From assembly GCA_004556985.1 (NCBI GenBank), contig SFFC01000005.1, forward strand, positions 1 to 42,468: a stretch of 42,468 bases of DNA, in the 5' to 3' direction. The position numbers were made by a program, and so were the translations under genes. The notes under the pieces were generated by a model, which was not told the DNA's origin, did no database searches, and saw only the letters and a list, made by a program, of their open reading frames with translations. Positions 24,492 to 33,050 of this stretch are shown piece by piece. How positions within the stretch are numbered: the first letter of the stretch is position 1; each line of letters begins with the position of its first letter. This stretch comes from Clostridiales bacterium (GTDB lineage: Bacteria > Bacillota > Clostridia > Christensenellales > Aristaeellaceae).

Positions 24492-26288
24492 ATGGCGGCG
24501 ATTCTATCGGCGGAACATCTCGCGAAGAACTACACCCTCAAAAAGCTCATCACCGACGCGACGCTCTACATCGGCGAGCACGACCGCATCGGCGTGGTCG
24601 GCATCAACGGCACGGGCAAGTCGACGCTGCTCAAGCTGCTCTGCGGGCAGGAGGAGCCGGACGCCGGCGCGGTCACGCGCAGAAACGGCCTGCGCGTTTC
24701 CTACCTGCCGCAGATGCCGCGCTACGACGAGGCGCGCACGAGCGTCGAGCAGGTGCTTTGGGACAGTCCGAAGGACGTCGGCGCGCCGGACGCCTACGAG
24801 GCGAAGGCGCTGCTGACGCAGCTGGGCATCACGGACTTTGACAGCGACGTGCGCACGTTTTCGGGCGGGCAGAAGAAGCGCGTCGCGCTGGCGGCGGCGC
24901 TGATTCGGCCCGTCGATCTGCTGCTGCTCGACGAGCCGACCAACCACATCGACGCCAAGACCGTCGCCTGGCTCGAAGGGCGGCTTGCGGCCTACCGCGG
25001 CGCGCTGATGATGGTGACGCACGACCGCTACTTCCTTGACCGCGTCTGCACGCGCATCGCGGAGCTGAGCGGCGGGGAACTCTATCTGCATGACGGCAAT
25101 TTTTCCTACTATCTCGAGCAGAAGGCTGCGCGGCTGGACATGGAAAGCGCGCAGGCGCGCAAGCGCAGCGCCATCCTGCGGCGGGAGCTTGAGTGGATCC
25201 GCCGGGGCGCGCAGGCCAGGAGCACGAAGCAGAAGGCGCGCATCCAGCGCTTTGAGGAGATGAGCGCCATCGAGGGGCCGCAGGCCGAGGCGAGGATGAC
25301 GCTCGGCTCGACGAGCGCGCGGCTGGGCCGCAAGATCATCGAATGTGAAGACGTCGGCAAGCGGATGGGCGGACGGCAGCTCTTCTCGGGTTTTACCTAC
25401 ACCATCCTGCGCGACGAACGCATGGCGGTGGTCGGCGAGAACGGCTGCGGCAAGACGACGCTGCTGCGCCTGCTTGCAGGCGAGCTTCTGCCGGACGAGG
25501 GCCGTGTGACGATTGGCGACACGGTGCGCGTCGGCTTCTTTGCGCAGGAATTCCCGAAGGTCGATCCCAAGCTGCGGCTGATCGACTTCATGCGCGACAT
25601 CGCGGAATACGTGCAGACGCCTGACGGGCGCTTCTCCGCCTCCCAGATGCTCGAGCAGTTCCTCTTCCCGCCGGATGTGCAGTATACGCCGGTGGAGCGC
25701 CTGTCGGGCGGCGAGAAGCGGCGGCTGTATCTGGCGAGCGTGCTGATGGCCTCGCCGAACGTGCTGCTGCTCGACGAGCCGACCAACGACCTGGATATCG
25801 CGACGCTCGAGATCCTGGAAAACTATCTCGAAAGCTTTGAGGGCGCCGTGGTCGTGGTTTCGCATGACCGCTGGTTCCTGGATCGCGTGGCCTCGCGGCT
25901 CTTCGCCTTTGATGGGGACGGGAAGCTGACGCAGTACGTCTGCGCCTTCTCCGACTATCTGGCGGCGCAGAGCGAGAGGGAGGAGGCGGCAAAGCCCAGG
26001 CAGGAGAGCGGCCAGACCGCCGCGCGCCGGGAGCGCCCGCGCGAGCTGCGCATGAGCTACAAGGAGCAGCGCGAATACGAGACAATCGATCAGAGGATGG
26101 CGGAGCTTCAGGAAAAGCTCGGGGAGATCGACGCGCAGATCGAGCGCCATGCGAGCGACTTCGTGAAGCTGACCGACCTGGCGAAAGAAAAGGAGGAGAC
26201 CGAGCGGCTGCTTTCCGAGGCGGAGGAGCGCTGGCTCTACCTGACCGACCTGGCCGAGCGCATTGAGGCGCAGAAGAAGGCAAACTGA
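24492..26288 (+). CDS. ABC-F ATPase, Uup-like
   Basis: A 598-residue soluble protein with two ATP-binding cassettes and no membrane segments. Cassette one has GINGTGKST (37-45), FSGGQKKRVALA and LLLDEPTNHID. Cassette two has GENGCGKTT, LSGGEKRRLYLA and LLLDEPTNDLD. A linker between them carries the ABC-F arginine-rich helices. The end (about 510-598) is a coiled coil starting MSYKEQREYE, the Uup C-terminal domain. ABC-F proteins act on ribosomes, rescuing stalled complexes or protecting from antibiotics; the Uup type argues for housekeeping more than resistance. It starts 24 bases after the AAA gene. Confidence 0.92.
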   Translation: MAAILSAEHLAKNYTLKKLITDATLYIGEHDRIGVVGINGTGKSTLLKLLCGQEEPDAGAVTRRNGLRVSYLPQMPRYDEARTSVEQVLWDSPKDVGAPDAYEAKALLTQLGITDFDSDVRTFSGGQKKRVALAAALIRPVDLLLLDEPTNHIDAKTVAWLEGRLAAYRGALMMVTHDRYFLDRVCTRIAELSGGELYLHDGNFSYYLEQKAARLDMESAQARKRSAILRRELEWIRRGAQARSTKQKARIQRFEEMSAIEGPQAEARMTLGSTSARLGRKIIECEDVGKRMGGRQLFSGFTYTILRDERMAVVGENGCGKTTLLRLLAGELLPDEGRVTIGDTVRVGFFAQEFPKVDPKLRLIDFMRDIAEYVQTPDGRFSASQMLEQFLFPPDVQYTPVERLSGGEKRRLYLASVLMASPNVLLLDEPTNDLDIATLEILENYLESFEGAVVVVSHDRWFLDRVASRLFAFDGDGKLTQYVCAFSDYLAAQSEREEAAKPRQESGQTAARRERPRELRMSYKEQREYETIDQRMAELQEKLGEIDAQIERHASDFVKLTDLAKEKEETERLLSEAEERWLYLTDLAERIEAQKKAN

Positions 26289-26312
26289 TGATGCTGAAAC
26301 GGAGGAAAGGGC

Positions 26313-27605
26313 ATGAAAAGGATCATGGCGGCGCTCCTTGCGCTGCTGCTCGCCTGTGCGGGCGCACTGGCGGAGGGGACGCAGGAGCGGGCACAGGGCG
26401 TGCTTGAGGCCCTGCTGACCGGGCAATTCGACGCGATCGTCGAGCAGTTTGACGATACCATGCGCGCCGCGGTAGACGCGCAGACGCTTGAAAGCGGCCT
26501 TGGCGCCGTGCTGGCGCAGGTCGGCGGCGTGACGGGCATCGGCGGCATACAGGCGGACGAGGCATCCCGCAGCGCGGCGGCCTCGATCCTCTGCGAAAAT
26601 GGCAGCGTGACGATGGTGGTCGCGTTTGACGGGGACGGACGCATCAGCGCCCTGATGCTTCGCCCGGAGCAGGCGGCTGCCGCGCAGGAGCGGGCGCTGC
26701 CCCAGGGCGTGACGGCCCGGGCTGTTGCGCTTTTTGCGGGGACGGCGCGCGAGCTCTCCGGCGAGCTGCTCCTGCCCGAGGGCGCGGACGCGCAGACGCC
26801 CTATGCCGTATTCGTTCACGGCTCCGGCCCCAGCGATATGGACGAGACGGTCGGCGCCAACAAGCCGCTGCGCGATCTGGCATACGACCTCGCGGCGCTG
26901 GGCATTGGCACGCTGCGCTTTGACAAGGTGACCTATGCGCATCCGGAGCTGCCCGTGGCGACGATCGACGAGGAATACACGCAGCCCGTCGCAGAGGCGC
27001 TTCGCGTGCTGCGCGAGGAGACGGGTGCGCAGCGGGCCGTCTATATCGGCCACAGCGAGGGCGGCATGCTCGCGCCATATCTGACACAGGCCTGCGGGTT
27101 TGACGCCGCCGTTGCGCTGGCGGGCACGCCCTGGCAGCTCTGGGAGGTTTCCTGTGCGCAGAACATGGCCATCATCGCCCAGCTGCCTGAGGCACAGCGG
27201 GAAGCGCTGACGGCGCAGGTGGACGCGCAGCGTGCGTTGGCGCAGACGCTTTTGCAGATGAGCGACGAGGAGGCCGGGGCGACATCCGTTTTCGGCATCA
27301 GCGCGGTGTATCTTCGCCACATGGCGCAGCTCGACGAGATTGCGCTGGCCAGGGAGAGCGGCAAGCCGTTCCTCTTCCTCTGGGGCGAGGCGGATTTCCA
27401 GGTGCCGAAGGAGGCCTTTGACGCCTGGCGCGAGCAGCTGGGCGACGGGGAGCGCTACACCTACATCACCTATCCGGGGCTCAACCATCTGTTCATGCCG
27501 GCTTCCGAGGGGGATTCCATCCTGAACGCGCAGGCGGCGTATCAGACGCCCAAGCAGATGGACGCGCGCGTCGCGCAGGACATCGCGGCCTGGCTGGCTG
27601 AATAA
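26313..27605 (+). CDS. Secreted alpha/beta hydrolase with DUF3887-like domain
   Basis: A 430-residue exported protein. The signal peptide ends near residue 20 (ALA before EGT). Residues about 25-118 form a small NTF2/DUF3887-like domain (VLEALLTGQFDAIVEQF). The alpha/beta hydrolase (about 135-430) has an oxyanion HGSGPSD, nucleophile GHSEG (246-250, Ser 248), an acid in LWGEADFQVP and a catalytic histidine in YPGLNHLF. This two-domain design occurs in clostridial lipase- or acyl-peptidase-like enzymes. The substrate is unknown. It follows the ABC-F gene by 24 bases, and the structured repeat overlaps its stop. Confidence 0.85.
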   Translation: MKRIMAALLALLLACAGALAEGTQERAQGVLEALLTGQFDAIVEQFDDTMRAAVDAQTLESGLGAVLAQVGGVTGIGGIQADEASRSAAASILCENGSVTMVVAFDGDGRISALMLRPEQAAAAQERALPQGVTARAVALFAGTARELSGELLLPEGADAQTPYAVFVHGSGPSDMDETVGANKPLRDLAYDLAALGIGTLRFDKVTYAHPELPVATIDEEYTQPVAEALRVLREETGAQRAVYIGHSEGGMLAPYLTQACGFDAAVALAGTPWQLWEVSCAQNMAIIAQLPEAQREALTAQVDAQRALAQTLLQMSDEEAGATSVFGISAVYLRHMAQLDEIALARESGKPFLFLWGEADFQVPKEAFDAWREQLGDGERYTYITYPGLNHLFMPASEGDSILNAQAAYQTPKQMDARVAQDIAAWLAE

Positions 27606-27705
27606 AACCGGCATGCTGCCGGCGGCCTCTCCGACAAAATGCTTTAATTCCTCCAGCTCTGTGGCCGAGACCGTTGCCTTGCAAGAAAATTCCCATAACA
27701 GAGCG
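27604..27705 (+). repeat. Interspersed structured repeat, copy 2
   Basis: Same block order as the element behind uxuB: AAACCGGCATG, TGCCGG, TCTCCGAC, AAAT, TAA-TCCT, GCTCTG, CCGAG, TTGCA. The first hairpin CCGGCA-TGC-TGCCGG is conserved by compensating context, while the larger inverted repeat of copy 1 is weaker here. It too begins within a base or two of a stop codon. The rest of the gap to 27861 has no other gene. Confidence 0.6.
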
Positions 27706-27861
27706 GCGCATAAACCCGCGTCAAAGTTCATAAGCTTTGTATCGAACGCGAAAAAGAACGCGTCAGCCGGCCACAGGGCCGGGCGGCAGGCAGTCCGAGT
27801 CGCAGAAAAGGCGAATGCCGGGCTTTGCCGCATACCAAGAGCGTTTGAGGAGGAAACAGAG

Positions 27862-28476
27862 ATGAACGGACACGGAAAACGCGCGCTGCTGGCCGCGGGC
27901 CTGATCGCGGGAGCGGCGGCGATGACGGGATGCACGGCTCAGACGACGCCGGCGGCGACGCCGACCCCGCAGGTCGATCAGCAGGAGACGGCCCAGCCGG
28001 CGCAGGAATCGCCGCAGGCCAACGCCTCGCCGGAGGCGGGAGACGAGTCTCCCGTTCCGATAGGACTCTCGGCAGGCGGAAAGAAGCTTGAAGCCGACGC
28101 TGTCCGCGAACAGGGGCGGCTTCTGCTCCCGCTTGTCGAGACGGCAGAGGCACTGGGCTACGACGCGGACAGCGAATCGCTTGAAGAGGAGACGGAGACG
28201 AAGCGGACGATCTCCCTGACGCGGGAGGACAGCCGCATCACGGTCGCCTGGGTGGTCAGCGACAACACGGCGCGGCAGATCACCTGGCAGCGCGACGGCC
28301 TGCTCGTGCCCGTCGACCCCTATCTGACGACGATCGAGGACGTGGTTTATGTGCCGGCGGCCTTCTTTGAGGAGGCCGTGGAGGCGAAGATCGTCGAGAA
28401 GGACGGCCGCGTTGCCGTGACGACGCCCGAGCCGGCCGACACGCCGCCCATGCAGGAGGAGACGCCGCAGGCCTGA
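27862..28476 (+). CDS. Lipoprotein with copper-amine-oxidase-like stalk domain
   Basis: A 204-residue lipoprotein. The lipobox AMTGC places the lipid-modified cysteine at residue 24. A threonine/proline/glutamine-rich linker (about 25-65) follows. A domain like the N-terminal stalk of copper amine oxidase (about 66-190) has LLLPLVETAEALGYDAD and VDPYLTTIEDVVYVPAAFFEEA. Such stalk domains in Firmicutes are surface modules, often cell-wall linked, with no catalytic role. AGGAGG precedes ATG 27862. The frame is open upstream but lacks a start signal. Confidence 0.8.
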   Translation: MNGHGKRALLAAGLIAGAAAMTGCTAQTTPAATPTPQVDQQETAQPAQESPQANASPEAGDESPVPIGLSAGGKKLEADAVREQGRLLLPLVETAEALGYDADSESLEEETETKRTISLTREDSRITVAWVVSDNTARQITWQRDGLLVPVDPYLTTIEDVVYVPAAFFEEAVEAKIVEKDGRVAVTTPEPADTPPMQEETPQA

Positions 28477-28540
28477 ACGGCCGGGAAACGGAGTGCGCAG
28501 AAATTGTGTGCGCAGGAAAACACGGAAGCGGAAAAAAGCG

Positions 28541-28569
28541 TTGACAGCGGAAGATGAGGCTGATATAAT
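28541..28569 (+). promoter_or_regulatory. Perfect consensus promoter of the 6S-like RNA
   Basis: TTGACA (28541-28546), exactly 17 bases, then TATAAT (28564-28569). The expected start is near 28576. Strong consensus promoters are usual for abundant non-coding RNAs. Confidence 0.85.
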
Positions 28570-28575
28570 AATCCC

Positions 28576-28796
28576 AGAAACCGGCGAGATCCTTGGCGGA
28601 ATCAGATGTCCTGGGGTGTGCGCCAGTCGTCTGTATTTTCTCCTACATATACATAACAGGAGCCCGGATGTCGGTTCGCGGATGTCATGCCCCCGTCTTT
28701 GACGCCAGGGGACGGCAGAAGCGCGCCGCAGGGCACCGACCTACCGTGAGGCGGTGGGTGAAAAACGACGACAGCGGCACTTTGGGATTTTTGAAA
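28576..28796 (+). ncRNA. ssrS: 6S RNA-like regulator of RNA polymerase
   Basis: 6S RNA binds sigma-A RNA polymerase and mimics an open promoter. By hand folding, UCAGAUGUCC (28601-28610) pairs with GGGAUUUUUGA near 28784-28794, and GUGCGCCAGUCGUC pairs with GACGACAGCGGCAC, giving a long closing stem. A large bubble follows. Its 5' side has a CUCCU/AGGAG hairpin and its 3' side has ACCUACCG/CGGUGGGU. Then GUCGGU/ACCGAC opens the apical stem. About 220 bases, a perfect promoter, a terminator and no reading frame all fit 6S. No ribosome site occurs inside. A covariance-model score would settle it. Confidence 0.75.
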
Positions 28797-28798
28797 GC

Positions 28799-28832
28799 AA
28801 AACGCAGTCCGAATGATCGGGCTGCGTTTTTT
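28799..28832 (+). terminator. Terminator of the 6S-like RNA
   Basis: AACGCAGTCCGA pairs with TCGGGCTGCGTT around ATGA, with six T at the end. This is a classic rho-independent terminator, directly behind the closing stem of the RNA. Confidence 0.88.
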
Positions 28833-28869
28833 GAGCTGCGTTTTGTTCCGTATAGACCGGAAAGAGAAG

Positions 28870-28887
28870 GGCCGCCCGCGGGCGGCC
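28870..28887 (-). terminator. Palindrome behind apbE, possible terminator
   Basis: A perfect 18-base palindrome (GGCCGCCCGCGGGCGGCC), six bases beyond the apbE stop. On the minus strand it is followed by CTTCTCTTT, a poor U-tract. Termination may therefore be weak. Confidence 0.5.
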
Positions 28888-28893
28888 GGTGAT

Positions 28894-29967
28894 TCATTTG
28901 CTCGTCGCGCCGAAGGATTTGGCGTAGGCTTTGGCACCCTCGCTCACCTGCTCGGTGCCGTCGGGGAAGAGCCAGATGGCCTCTACGCCGTCGAGCGAAT
29001 CGATGAACGCGCGGGACTCCTCGTAGGGCATCAGGAAGGCGGCGGTGGAGAGCATGTCGGCGTAGCCGGAATCCTCCGTGATGATGGAGACAGAGCGGTA
29101 ATACGAGGGCGGCGTCAGCGAATCGGGATCGATCAGATGATGATAACGCTTGCCGTCCACGACGTAATAGCGCTGATAGTCGCCGGAGGTGACGACCGAC
29201 AGGCCGGAGAGGAAGAGCGTCTCCACGATGTCGCCCGTGCCGAGCACGGCGCCGTCAGGATCCTGGATGCCGATGCCCCAGGCCTTGCGCCCGTCCTGCG
29301 GCGGCTCGCCAACGCGCACGTTGCCGCCCGCGCTGATGATGAAGGAGGGCATGTCGCCGGAAAGCAGCAGCTGCGCGACGATTTCCGTGGCGTAGCCCTT
29401 GGCGACCGCACCCAGATCGAGCTTCAGCTCCGGATCGGCAAAATAGACGGTCATCGCCTCCTCGTCGAGGATCAGGTCGCCGATGTCCGCGTGGGCGCTG
29501 GCCGCGGTCAGATCCTCTGTCGGGGGCACGGCGGCGCTTTGTGGATTATCAAGGCCCGCCTCGCGGTACTCGTGCCAGATGGAGAGCACGCTGCCCATCG
29601 CGACGTTGACCTGACCCTGACAGGCCTCATAGTTGTTTTTGCAGTAGGTCAGCAGCGAGAAGAGGATCGGGTCGACCTCAACGGGCGCCTGCGCGGCGCG
29701 CTGGTTGAGCGCGCAGACGCTGACGATGCCCTCCTCGTCGTAGGTATTGTAGGTGTCAAACAGCTTGTGCAGATACAGATACGTCTGATGGACGGTATCC
29801 GACCAGGCGTTGAACGTCTCCTCGCTCTCGGCGTAGGCGATGAGCTGAATGACGGTGTCAAAGGAATCCATATACATGGCGCTGTACTTGTTCATCTCCG
29901 CGCCGGCGGACGTCAGGGCGCACAGGGCGAGAATGAGCAGCAGCGCGGCGGCAGCCAGTTTTTTCAT
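28894..29967 (-). CDS. apbE: FAD:protein FMN transferase
   Basis: A 357-residue exported ApbE-family enzyme that uses FAD and magnesium to attach FMN to a threonine of target flavoproteins outside the membrane. The signal peptide spans about residues 1-22 (SAGA before EMN). Motifs include MYMDSFDTVIQLIAY, the magnesium/flavin region LDLGAVAKGYATE, SAGGNVRVGEPP, and SGDYQRYYVVDGKRYHHLIDP. GGAGG lies upstream of ATG 29967. No Rnf, Nqr or FMN-binding-domain partner is in the window. It is divergent from the SpoIID gene. Confidence 0.93.
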   Translation of the reverse strand: MKKLAAAALLLILALCALTSAGAEMNKYSAMYMDSFDTVIQLIAYAESEETFNAWSDTVHQTYLYLHKLFDTYNTYDEEGIVSVCALNQRAAQAPVEVDPILFSLLTYCKNNYEACQGQVNVAMGSVLSIWHEYREAGLDNPQSAAVPPTEDLTAASAHADIGDLILDEEAMTVYFADPELKLDLGAVAKGYATEIVAQLLLSGDMPSFIISAGGNVRVGEPPQDGRKAWGIGIQDPDGAVLGTGDIVETLFLSGLSVVTSGDYQRYYVVDGKRYHHLIDPDSLTPPSYYRSVSIITEDSGYADMLSTAAFLMPYEESRAFIDSLDGVEAIWLFPDGTEQVSEGAKAYAKSFGATSK

Positions 29968-30001
29968 GACGATTGAAACCTCCTGCGGGCTTGATGAACT
30001 C

Positions 30002-30030
30002 ATTATATCAGAAACAACGCGCGGGAACAA
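30002..30030 (-). promoter_or_regulatory. Promoter of apbE
   Basis: Minus strand: TTGTTC (30030-30025), a 17-base spacer, TATAAT (30007-30002). It lies about 35 bases before the start codon. Confidence 0.7.
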
Positions 30031-30096
30031 GGCGTATCGGCTGGAAGCGCAGGAGGAAAAACCCGGCCAAGACAGGGATTGACAGCGCTGCGGCGA

Positions 30097-30126
30097 TTTA
30101 CAAAACGCTGCGATGTATGGTACAAT
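30097..30126 (+). promoter_or_regulatory. Promoter of the SpoIID-SH3 gene
   Basis: TTTACA (30097-30102), an 18-base spacer ending TATGG, TACAAT (30121-30126). It has the same ATGGTACAAT core as the promoters at 10430 and 16076. It resembles sigma-A, so vegetative expression is possible. Confidence 0.65.
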
Positions 30127-30179
30127 GCGAATGATTTACGGCGCGGATGACGCCGAAAAAAGACGAAAGAGGGATGATC

Positions 30180-32978
30180 ATGGCCTCGTTACGAACGAAA
30201 CGGCTGGCGATGCTGGCGACTGCGCTGCTGCTGACGCTTCTGCTGGGCGCGGCACGCGCGGACAACGGTGTCGTCAGCGGCACGACGGTTTCGGGCACGG
30301 TGCGCGTGTATCTGTCCTCAATCGCCTCGAACACATCGGTGGACGTGAGCGTGGATGGCAGTTACTCAATCGGCGGCGACGCGAGCCGCGCCATACCCCG
30401 CGGCACGACCATTAACGTCACCAACAGCGGCGGCACGCTGATGCTGCGCATGAACGGGCAGACGCAGACGATGGGCAGCCGCTTCAAGCTGCGCCGGCAT
30501 CAGACGAGCGGCGAAAACGGCGTGCGCATCGCGCAGGCCCGCTACCCGGGGAGCCTTTACCCGGGCGACATCGAGTTCATCGCCAAGGGCGGCAACGTGC
30601 AGATCATCGTGCACGTGTTCATGGAGGACTACATGCGCGGCGTGCTGCCCTATGAGATGGACAATTCCTTCCCGCTGGAGGCGCTCAAGGCGCAGGCTGT
30701 CGCGGCTAGAACCTATGTGCTCAAGAAGATGAGCGCGCAGGCGGCGACCTATGACGTCGTCGACACGACGAGCGACCAGGTCTACAACGGCACGCCAGGC
30801 GGCAACGCGCGCTGCGCTCAGGCCGTCGAGGAGACCAGCGGCATCGTCGGCACGGTGAACGGCGAATACATGGCCAGCTACTACACAGCCAGCAACGGCG
30901 GGCAGACGGAATCCGTCGCCAACGCCTGGGGCAGCGGCTCCTACAGCTATCTGCAGGTCAAGGACGATCCCTATGACCTGCGCAACAGCGCGTCGGTCGC
31001 CAAGTCCGTCTCCTTTTACCGGGACGGCACGACGAGCGTTTCCTCACTGACGGCACTGCTTCAGACCGAGGCGGCCGCGCTGCTGGGCGTGGGGAGCGTA
31101 TCGATTGAGGGCATCACCCGCGTGACGCCGCACAGCCCCCGCTATGCCGCGCCCTCGCGCGTGTACACCAAGCTCGACGTCGGAATGAAGCTGGCCGGCT
31201 ACGGCGAGGTGACGGTGACGCTCAACTACTTCTCGCAGGTGGAGGGGCTCTGCGGCCTGTCGATCAACACGCTCAAGAACGAGACGATCGAGGTCACGGA
31301 GACCGTCGGCGGCTTCAAGCTGACGGCCCGCCGCTACGGGCACGGCGTGGGCATGAGCCAGCGCGGCGCGCAGCAGATGGCCGCCGAGGGCATGACCTAC
31401 GACCAGATCCTCGAGTTTTACTACCCGGGCCTGACGCGGACGCGCTACACGATGACGCGGACGATCCTGCCCGCGATCGACGGCTCGCAGAGCGTGCCGG
31501 AGGAGGAGACCGGCGACGCGAAGCTCGCGGTCGTGATGCTCTCCAACCCGCTGGACAGCCTCAACCTGCGCCGGGAGCCGAGCACATCCTCCGCCGTGCT
31601 GGCGACGATTCCCCACGGCACGCAGGTCACACTGCTGGAGATGGGCACGGCATGGAGCCGCGTGCAGGTCGGCACGCTGAGCGGCTACGTCAGCAACGAA
31701 TACATCAGCGTCCAGGACGACGCCGTGACGGAGACGCCGTCTGAGGCCGGGAAGGGTACGGCGACGGTCATGCTCTCCGACGAGAGCCAGGTGCTCAACT
31801 TGCGCGCCGCGCCGACGCTCAGCGCCGCGGTCATCGCGCGCCTGCGCCATGGGCAGACGCTTACGGTGCTGGAGCGCTATGAGCGCTGGACGTATGTGCA
31901 GCATGGGACGCAGAGCGGCTATGTGAGCAACGACTACATCGTCCTGAGCGGCGAAACGCCGCAGGCGCCCGAGGAGACGCCCGGGACGGAGACGAATCTG
32001 ACCGCGATCGTGCTGCCCTCCAGCGGCCTCAACCTGCGCGCGCAGCCTTCGCTCAGCGCGGGCACCATCATGACGCTGCCGCAGGGCACGACGCTCAGCG
32101 TCACGGGCAGCGAAACCGGCGGCATGCTCCCGGTCGCATTGGGCGGCATGACGGGCTACGTCGCCAGCGAATATGTCTATGTGACGGACGAGATTGGAAA
32201 GGCGCCGGAGAGCACGCCCTCTCCCGCGCCGGTAGAGACGCCAGCCCTCGACATGGCGGAAACTCGCGCGACCGTGACCGCCGTGGGCGGGCTCAAGCTG
32301 CGAGAAGAGCCGCATACCGGCGCGGCGACGATTCTCACGATGCCCCTTGGCTCGAGCGTCACCGTGACGGGCGGGGCGGTCGACGGCTTCCTGCCGGTCC
32401 GCTATGGCGAAACCACGGGCTATGCGGCCGCGGAGTATCTCGCTGCGGAGCGCGACATGACGCCGATTCCCATGCCGACGGCGACGCCGGTTCCGCCGGC
32501 CTCCGGGCAGATCGAGGCGCGCATGGCGACGGTCCTGGCGCCGAGCGGGCTGAACCTGCGCGAGGAGCCCTCCGCGTCGGGGCGCCTGGTGGCGACGCTG
32601 GGCTATGGCGTGAGCATCGCCGTGACGGGCGAGGCCGTAAGCGGGTTTTATCCCGTTCGCGTGGGGACGCTCAGCGGCTATGTGAGCGCGGATTACGTCA
32701 GCTTCGGCGCTGCGCCGAAGCCGACAAGCACGCCCCAGCCGACGCAGGCACCCGCGCAGGCGGGAGAATACCGCGTCGTCGTCAGCAGCAGCAACGGCCT
32801 CAACCTGCGCGTCCGGCCCAGCACGGACAGCGATGTGCTCTATGTGCTGCCCTACGGCATGGTGCTGACCGTGCTGGAGAGCAGCGAGGGCGGCTTCCTG
32901 CACGTGCGCTGGGCGGGCTATGAGGGCTATGTCTCCGGAGAATACGTGATGCCGTTCGGCGCGCAGGGCGGGGAATAA
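30180..32978 (+). CDS. SpoIID/LytB-domain protein with six SH3 repeats
   Basis: A 932-residue exported protein. The signal peptide covers about residues 1-28. A SpoIID/amidase-enhancer domain (about 125-430) has YMRGVLPYEMDNSFPLEALKAQAVAARTYV with the glutamate used by SpoIID transglycosylases. SDQVYNG, YTASNGGQTESVANAWG and GHGVGMSQRGAQQMA follow, all typical. Six bacterial SH3 repeats then fill about 447-928, each with a LNLR-P signature and GYV-S-EY end, joined by Pro/Thr linkers. Classic SpoIID has no SH3 tail, so this is more likely a wall-bound vegetative paralogue. The start is ATG 30180; ATG 30174 is possible. Confidence 0.85.
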   Translation: MASLRTKRLAMLATALLLTLLLGAARADNGVVSGTTVSGTVRVYLSSIASNTSVDVSVDGSYSIGGDASRAIPRGTTINVTNSGGTLMLRMNGQTQTMGSRFKLRRHQTSGENGVRIAQARYPGSLYPGDIEFIAKGGNVQIIVHVFMEDYMRGVLPYEMDNSFPLEALKAQAVAARTYVLKKMSAQAATYDVVDTTSDQVYNGTPGGNARCAQAVEETSGIVGTVNGEYMASYYTASNGGQTESVANAWGSGSYSYLQVKDDPYDLRNSASVAKSVSFYRDGTTSVSSLTALLQTEAAALLGVGSVSIEGITRVTPHSPRYAAPSRVYTKLDVGMKLAGYGEVTVTLNYFSQVEGLCGLSINTLKNETIEVTETVGGFKLTARRYGHGVGMSQRGAQQMAAEGMTYDQILEFYYPGLTRTRYTMTRTILPAIDGSQSVPEEETGDAKLAVVMLSNPLDSLNLRREPSTSSAVLATIPHGTQVTLLEMGTAWSRVQVGTLSGYVSNEYISVQDDAVTETPSEAGKGTATVMLSDESQVLNLRAAPTLSAAVIARLRHGQTLTVLERYERWTYVQHGTQSGYVSNDYIVLSGETPQAPEETPGTETNLTAIVLPSSGLNLRAQPSLSAGTIMTLPQGTTLSVTGSETGGMLPVALGGMTGYVASEYVYVTDEIGKAPESTPSPAPVETPALDMAETRATVTAVGGLKLREEPHTGAATILTMPLGSSVTVTGGAVDGFLPVRYGETTGYAAAEYLAAERDMTPIPMPTATPVPPASGQIEARMATVLAPSGLNLREEPSASGRLVATLGYGVSIAVTGEAVSGFYPVRVGTLSGYVSADYVSFGAAPKPTSTPQPTQAPAQAGEYRVVVSSSNGLNLRVRPSTDSDVLYVLPYGMVLTVLESSEGGFLHVRWAGYEGYVSGEYVMPFGAQGGE

Positions 32979-33050
32979 GCGCCTGGCTGGATCAAGAGAA
33001 GCACCACAGAGGATGCGGCATGGCCGCAAGCGGGAAAGGACGGATGAAAC

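Noticed and set aside
24504..27935. A 1143-codon open frame on the minus strand
   Set aside because: It lies opposite the clear ABC-F and hydrolase genes, has low-complexity His/Arg/Leu composition and no domain. It is a shadow produced by high GC.
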